25,017 nt of DNA from the NCBI GenBank assembly GCA_963624975.1, contig CAVFRF010000019.1, positions 1 through 25,017 on the forward strand, read 5' to 3'. The stretch comes from CAVLCC01 sp963624975. GTDB taxonomy: Bacteria > Actinomycetota > Coriobacteriia > Coriobacteriales > CADBOM01. Below the pieces are notes generated by a model that did not search any database, had not been told where the DNA came from, and was given only the letters and a program-made list of their open reading frames with translations. Below are positions 21,459-25,017 of this stretch, piece after piece (the first letter of the stretch is position 1; each line of letters opens with the position of its first letter). The translations under genes and the position numbers were made by a program.

Positions 21459-23720
21459 TTACCTGAATATCGGGTTGTTGCTTCCCATCCACACCTGGTC
21501 TTTGTCGAACACCATCATGATGGCGTCTTGCGACTCGTCCGACTGGCGCTGGAACGCCCACGGCATCCACAGGCAGTCGCTGGTGGCCGTGTACCACAGC
21601 GGGTCGGTCTGCACCGGCACCATGCCCACGGGGGCGTGGTCCTTGCTGGTGAAGCTGCGCTTGTAGCTGAAGTTGCACCAGCCCACCTGCTCGTCGCCGT
21701 CGTACATGTTGAGCGACACGAGGTTGCCGTGCTCGTCGTAGGTGAACTGGGTGCTGGTCACGGCTGCCAGCGGAAACGCCCTGCCGGTGTCTTCGCCGAG
21801 CGTGCGCGTGGCGTTGACCATCTTGCCCGAGCTGTTGTACTCGAACTTCTCGGTGCACGTGCCACCGTCGAGCGTGATCGTGGCCTGCACGCAGCGGCCC
21901 TCTTCGTCGTAGGCGAACTCGTAGGCGTACACGCCGTCCTCGGTGGCAAACGACGTGAGCCTTCCCGCCTCGTCGTAGGCAAGCGTCGCGGGGTCCTCGC
22001 CCGTGATCTGGGTGAGGTTGCCGGAGGTGTCGTAGGCAAAGCCGCGCTCGTACATCCCCTTGCGGTTGCGCGAGTTTGCGATGTAGGCGCCGAATCCCGA
22101 GATGCGCCCGCTCTCGTCGTAGTGGTAGGTGTAGGTCTCGCCCGTAGTGGCGTTCTCGGAGTTTGCCAGCCTGCCGCTATCGTCGTAGGAGAGCCTGTAG
22201 GCGCTGCCGGCCTCGCTCTCGTCGGTGGGGTACTCGTCCAGGCTCACCAGACGGCCCTGGTCGTCGTAGGCGTAGCTGTAGGTGGCGCCGCTCTCCTCGT
22301 CGGCGTAGACAACCTCGCTGATCTTGCCGTCGTCGTCGTACTTGGTCTCGGCCGACACGAACGTCGAGCCGCCCTGCGACCCATCGCCCGACGAGTAGGT
22401 GGCGCAGGTCCAGTTCTCCTGCATCCCGGTGTTCTCGACGCCCGACACCTCCACGTTGTCGCTCACCTGCAGGCTCGTGAGGGACGTGCACGACGAGATG
22501 TCCACCTGCCCCAGGCTCGTGGACTGCAGGTTCAGCGTCTCGAGCGCGGATGTGCCGGTGAGGTCGATGCTGGCCAGGTGCGAGTCGTGCGCGTCGATCG
22601 TGCGCAGGTTGGAAAGCCCCGACGCGTTGATCGTCTTCACGCCCGAGTTGCACACCGTGAGCGTGGTGAGCGACTCGACCCCCGACACGTCTACCGTTGC
22701 CAGCTGGCTGCCGTATGCCTCGAGGGTCTGCAGATTGGTGAACACCTGCAAGCCAGAGATGTCGACGGCGCGCTCGACGTCGAGGCTGGTGATTTCGGGA
22801 ATCTGGTCGCGGCGGAGCTTGCCGTCGCCGTCGTCGTCGAGGGCCAGCACTGCGTTGCGCAGCCCCTCGTCGGGGAAGGTGTTCATGTTGATCTCGATCG
22901 GAGCGTTGATCGCAGAGATCCAGCCGAAGAGCACGAACAGCGCCACCACGACGACCACTGCTCCGACCGCCACGAACGGGAGCTTGCCGCGCGCGTTCTT
23001 GCGGCTGCCCTCCAGTGCCTCGGGTCCAACGACTTCGGGAGGACGGCGAAGCATGCGCGCACGTCCGTCGGAAGCCGCAGCCTCGCATATGGTGATGGAG
23101 TCTTCCATCATGGCCGTGGTCGGAATCTCCGGCGCAAATTGGGCTTCGGGCATCTGGTCCGGAACCGGACGTGTGGCTACGTGCGATCCTGCACCCGCCT
23201 CAACGGCAGCCGGCTCGGTCGAAGATGCCGAATCCGCGTGGTCGCGTGCTTCCGATGCCTCGCCGCCATTTTGGCGCGCCTTCGCTTCGAGGTCGACCGT
23301 TTCATCCGTCATCTCTGCATCGGCGGCGCGCTCGCCCCTGCGTGGAGAGTTGTCGTCGTAGCCGATGGTCTGGTCTATTTCGGTGCGAATGCGATTGGGC
23401 AGCGTCTTGAGCGTCACGCGCTCGGGGTACTGCAGCGGCTTGAACACGAGGTCGCCCTTGGGCGAGATGGGCTTGACCGAAGCCCAGCTGTCTTCGTCGG
23501 AACACCGCGGGGTATCGCCTTGCGCGTCGGCCGTCGAGTGCAGCGCTTGCGAACCGTCGCCTGCGCCGGTGTCTGCGGCGTCGTCTCGTGTCTCACCATG
23601 CGAAGCCGCGTCGTCGGGTTCTACTTCGTCGCGCTGTTCGGACGCGGCGAGACGGCTCCCGCATTCCAAGCAGAACTTCGACCAATCGGGCACATCCGCG
23701 CCGCATTTGGGACAAAGCAT
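21459..23720 (-). CDS. membrane-anchored zinc-ribbon / LRR / YD-repeat protein
   Basis: A 753-residue multidomain protein of unknown function. A zinc ribbon opens it (Cys3, Cys6, Cys17, Cys20). A long, acidic, probably disordered region follows (about 25-240). Next comes one transmembrane helix (about 247-269, PFVAVGAVVVVVALFVLFGW) with basic residues just before it, which places the N-terminus inside the cell. Outside would lie NTFPDEGLRNAVLALDD, an EF-hand-like loop DDDGDGKL (295-302), leucine-rich repeats (about 307-425) and about nine RHS/YD-type repeats (about 460-670; YDDQGRL, YDESGRI, YDTSGNL, YDEAGRL, YDEHGNL). The last 80 residues are Trp- and Met-rich and unfamiliar. No signal peptide or LPXTG anchor is seen. 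The ATG at 23720 follows AGGG. A role in surface binding or envelope sensing is inference. Confidence 0.8.
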   Translation of the reverse strand: MLCPKCGADVPDWSKFCLECGSRLAASEQRDEVEPDDAASHGETRDDAADTGAGDGSQALHSTADAQGDTPRCSDEDSWASVKPISPKGDLVFKPLQYPERVTLKTLPNRIRTEIDQTIGYDDNSPRRGERAADAEMTDETVDLEAKARQNGGEASEARDHADSASSTEPAAVEAGAGSHVATRPVPDQMPEAQFAPEIPTTAMMEDSITICEAAASDGRARMLRRPPEVVGPEALEGSRKNARGKLPFVAVGAVVVVVALFVLFGWISAINAPIEINMNTFPDEGLRNAVLALDDDGDGKLRRDQIPEITSLDVERAVDISGLQVFTNLQTLEAYGSQLATVDVSGVESLTTLTVCNSGVKTINASGLSNLRTIDAHDSHLASIDLTGTSALETLNLQSTSLGQVDISSCTSLTSLQVSDNVEVSGVENTGMQENWTCATYSSGDGSQGGSTFVSAETKYDDDGKISEVVYADEESGATYSYAYDDQGRLVSLDEYPTDESEAGSAYRLSYDDSGRLANSENATTGETYTYHYDESGRISGFGAYIANSRNRKGMYERGFAYDTSGNLTQITGEDPATLAYDEAGRLTSFATEDGVYAYEFAYDEEGRCVQATITLDGGTCTEKFEYNSSGKMVNATRTLGEDTGRAFPLAAVTSTQFTYDEHGNLVSLNMYDGDEQVGWCNFSYKRSFTSKDHAPVGMVPVQTDPLWYTATSDCLWMPWAFQRQSDESQDAIMMVFDKDQVWMGSNNPIFR

Positions 23721-23807
23721 CCTGACCCTCGCTTACTCTCGAACAGCCCTCGCGCAGCTTCTCTCGGACACAGCTCGAGCTACGAAGCCGGTTAGATCTG
23801 CAAATCG

Positions 23808-23835
23808 ATTATCTGAGATGCGCGACGACCGCCAA
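23808..23835 (-). promoter_or_regulatory. candidate promoter of the YD-repeat gene
   Basis: On the minus strand TTGGCG (23835..23830), a 16-base spacer and GATAAT (23813..23808) would start transcription about 80 bases before the ATG at 23720. A second perfect TATAAT lies further upstream (23864..23859) without a -35. Confidence 0.4.
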
Positions 23836-23990
23836 GGCGCCCGCCCCGCCATCCGTAGATTATAAGGCAAGTTGAAGGGAATATGCGGCTGCCGAAGAAC
23901 GCAGGCAGCTTAGGGGCAATCCGCAGAGATTGGCAAGGAGAACACAAGGATTCACCAGGTGCCGGCATTGGATTCGCCAGCGATCTGCGA

Positions 23991-24031
23991 CAACCGCAGA
24001 TTTGTAGATTTGCGTTGCAAATTTGCGGTTG
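23991..24031. repeat. 14-bp inverted repeat (hairpin)
   Basis: CAACCGCAGATTTG (23991..24004) pairs with CAAATTTGCGGTTG (24018..24031), 14 pairs with one G-U, around a 13-base loop. It overlaps the first GCGACAANCGCA copy. No T-run follows on either strand, so it is not a standard terminator. Confidence 0.75.
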
Positions 24032-24091
24032 GTGCGGGACTCTGCTAATTTTGAATGCGCTCAATATATCTTAAAGGTCTTATTTTTCAGA

Positions 24092-24126
24092 GATAATGGA
24101 CAAATTCCGGGAAAATGTCCATTATC
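24092..24126. repeat. 11-bp perfect inverted repeat in AT-rich DNA
   Basis: GATAATGGACA (24092..24102) and TGTCCATTATC (24116..24126) are exact inverted copies separated by 13 bases. The spacing and lack of a T-run suit an operator or an element end better than a terminator. Confidence 0.8.
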
Positions 24127-24322
24127 CCAGCCTTCGCGAGAAGCCGAGACTCTATTACGAGGTATCCCGGACATCGAAATCTGCGACAAGCGCAAATCTG
24201 CAACTCAAAATGGCAAAATTCCTCTCGAAAACCGCGACAAACGCAATTTTGCAACATTGCCCCCGAAACAGCCCGCCGGCATCGGCATCAAGAAGAAACG
24301 CGAGGGGAGCCGTCATAGAGAA

Positions 24323-24353
24323 GGGCTGCCGAACGTCGTCCGTTCGACAGCCC
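24323..24353 (-). terminator. terminator-like hairpin after the flavoprotein gene
   Basis: GGGCTGCCGAACG (24323..24335) pairs with CGTTCGACAGCCC (24341..24353), 12 of 13 pairs, around a five-base loop. It lies 31 bases past the stop of the minus-strand gene. On that strand TTCTCT follows, a weak tract. Confidence 0.65.
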
Positions 24354-24384
24354 CCCTCTTCGTGACTTTATTGGCACCTGAACT

Positions 24385-24780
24385 CTACTCCGAGATGGGG
24401 TCGCCCTCTCCCATCATGTGGATCACCACGGCGGTGGACTGCTCGAGGTGGAAGCACATCATCTTGTTGCCGGTCTGGTCGTTGTAGATCTCGCGCAGGT
24501 TGGGCATGAGGTTGAGCATCTCCTCGGCGTACTTGGGGTCGCTCTCGAACACCGCGGTGCCGGTGAAGCGCAGCCAGTCGCCGCCCTTGCAAGCCACGAT
24601 CTCGACCTTGGGGTTGGCCTGCATCTGCTTGTAGACGTCCTTGAAGTCGCCGATGCCGAAGATCTCTTTGCCGTCCATGTTGAAGTGCGCGCCGAGCGGG
24701 CGAAGCTTGGGCTGATCGCCGTCGACGGTAGCGAGGAAGAACACTCCCGCGTCGTTGAGGAATTCGTTGATAGTAGCCAT
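24385..24780 (-). CDS. pyridoxamine 5'-phosphate oxidase family protein (FMN-binding split barrel)
   Basis: A 131-residue single-domain protein of the PNPOx-like split-barrel fold. The pattern is typical of small anaerobe members: an N-terminal helix, then FFLATVDGDQPKLRPLG, FGIGDFKDVYKQMQANPKVEIVAC and WLRFTGTAVF. Such proteins usually bind FMN or a related flavin as homodimers and take part in redox reactions; the substrate cannot be told from sequence. It is far too short to be a true PdxH, so a role in B6 synthesis is unlikely. The ATG at 24780 follows AGGAG. It stands alone, with a perfect TATAAT on the minus strand (24870..24865) as likely -10 and a hairpin behind the stop. Confidence 0.88.
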   Translation of the reverse strand: MATINEFLNDAGVFFLATVDGDQPKLRPLGAHFNMDGKEIFGIGDFKDVYKQMQANPKVEIVACKGGDWLRFTGTAVFESDPKYAEEMLNLMPNLREIYNDQTGNKMMCFHLEQSTAVVIHMMGEGDPISE

Positions 24781-24864
24781 GATGTCTCCTGTTCTAGAAA
24801 TATCGGGGTGAACTAGCCGGGCAAACCCGCGCCCGCAACATCGGACAATCCGAAGCTGCTGCCC

Positions 24865-24870
24865 ATTATA
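24865..24870 (-). promoter_or_regulatory. -10 element of the flavoprotein gene
   Basis: A perfect TATAAT on the minus strand lies about 85 bases upstream of the ATG at 24780. The -35 region at 17 bases reads GCAAGG and is poor, so the promoter may need an activator or the call may be chance. Confidence 0.4.
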
Positions 24871-24970
24871 GTCCCACGAAAAGAGTCCCTTGCGAGGTTA
24901 GCCAATTTCCATCAATGCCGCACGACCCGCGGTCGACCCGGCAGACTCGCCAGGTGCCAGCGCGGGGTGT

Positions 24971-25017
24971 GTCTGAACGGCGACTTTTGGCCGAAGGCCA
25001 GTCTGAGCCGTTCAGAC
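24971..25017. repeat. inverted repeat at the window end
   Basis: GTCTGAACGGC (24971..24981) and GCCGTTCAGAC (25007..25017) are exact 11-bp inverted copies. Between them TGGCC-GAA-GGCCA (24988..25000) forms an inner hairpin, and GTCTGA (25001..25006) offers an alternative partner for the right arm. The element is cut by the window edge, so a following T-tract cannot be checked. Confidence 0.75.

Larger units (their letters stand above)
23987..24245. repeat. three copies of GCGACAANCGCA
   Basis: GCGACAACCGCA (23987..23998), GCGACAAGCGCA (24183..24194) and GCGACAAACGCA (24234..24245) differ only at one position. Each is followed by an ATTTG/ATCTGCAA/ATTTTGCAA-like phrase, so the repeated unit is longer and diverged (about 25 bases). 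A fourth, weaker relative lies near 23822. They may be members of an intergenic repeat family. Confidence 0.7.
23721..24384. other. 664-base repeat- and hairpin-rich intergenic region
   Basis: No gene is supported here; open frames are short and lack ribosome binding sites. It holds a candidate promoter for the YD-repeat gene and three copies of GCGACAANCGCA. It also holds a 14-bp hairpin (23991..24031), an 11-bp inverted repeat (24092..24126) and a terminator for the flavoprotein gene (24323..24353). Phrases such as GCAAATCTGC and CAAATTTGCG recur in both orientations. The centre is AT-rich, in contrast with the genes on both sides. Confidence 0.6.

Noticed and set aside
21279..23795. Plus-strand open frame of over 800 codons opposite the YD-repeat gene
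   Set aside because: It is the antisense shadow of a GC-rich gene; its His/Arg/Val-rich composition has no domain pattern, and the minus strand has clear domains.

Overview
The window looks like the chromosome of a high-GC Gram-positive bacterium, most likely a member of the Coriobacteriia (an inference from protein character and gene neighbourhood, not from a marker gene). It has three parts. From 1 to about 6.7 kb there is housekeeping metabolism and transport. On the minus strand are two feoA genes in tandem (the first cut by the window edge). On the plus strand are an ABC exporter, metY (O-acetylhomoserine sulfhydrylase), upp (uracil phosphoribosyltransferase) and uraA (uracil permease). 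upp and uraA form a uracil uptake and salvage unit with an intrinsic terminator between them, so uraA expression probably depends on read-through. metY is preceded by a long leader carrying five tandem 13-bp repeats.

From about 6.7 to 10.6 kb lies an AT-richer accessory segment, bounded by a strong terminator after uraA and by a tRNA-Val gene. It holds two modules. One is a minus-strand AlbA_2/Schlafen-like ATP-binding protein with a C-terminal helix-turn-helix, preceded by seven in-register 11-bp repeats that each start with TATCA. The other is a plus-strand two-gene unit: an AbiEi-like winged-helix antitoxin, then an overlapping AbiEii-like nucleotidyltransferase that starts at TTG. Its promoter is flanked by inverted-repeat arms, as expected for an autoregulated type IV toxin-antitoxin system. 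This is the most likely defence or addiction region of the window.

From 10.6 to 25 kb every gene is on the minus strand. In transcription order they are: a small flavin-binding (PNPOx-type) protein; a 664-bp repeat-rich gap; a large membrane-anchored protein joining a zinc ribbon, one transmembrane helix, an EF-hand-like loop, leucine-rich repeats and about nine YD repeats; a YfcE-type phosphoesterase ending in a terminator; an IS1634-like transposase; and the protein quality-control cluster tig-clpP-clpX followed by valS and folC. Hairpins separate tig from clpP and clpP from clpX, which would let the three genes be expressed at different levels. tRNA-Val(UAC) has its own promoter and terminator beyond folC.

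The strongest leads are the 11-bp repeat array, the toxin-antitoxin pair with its promoter operator, the zinc-ribbon/LRR/YD-repeat protein, and the repeat- and hairpin-rich intergenic region at 23.7-24.4 kb.
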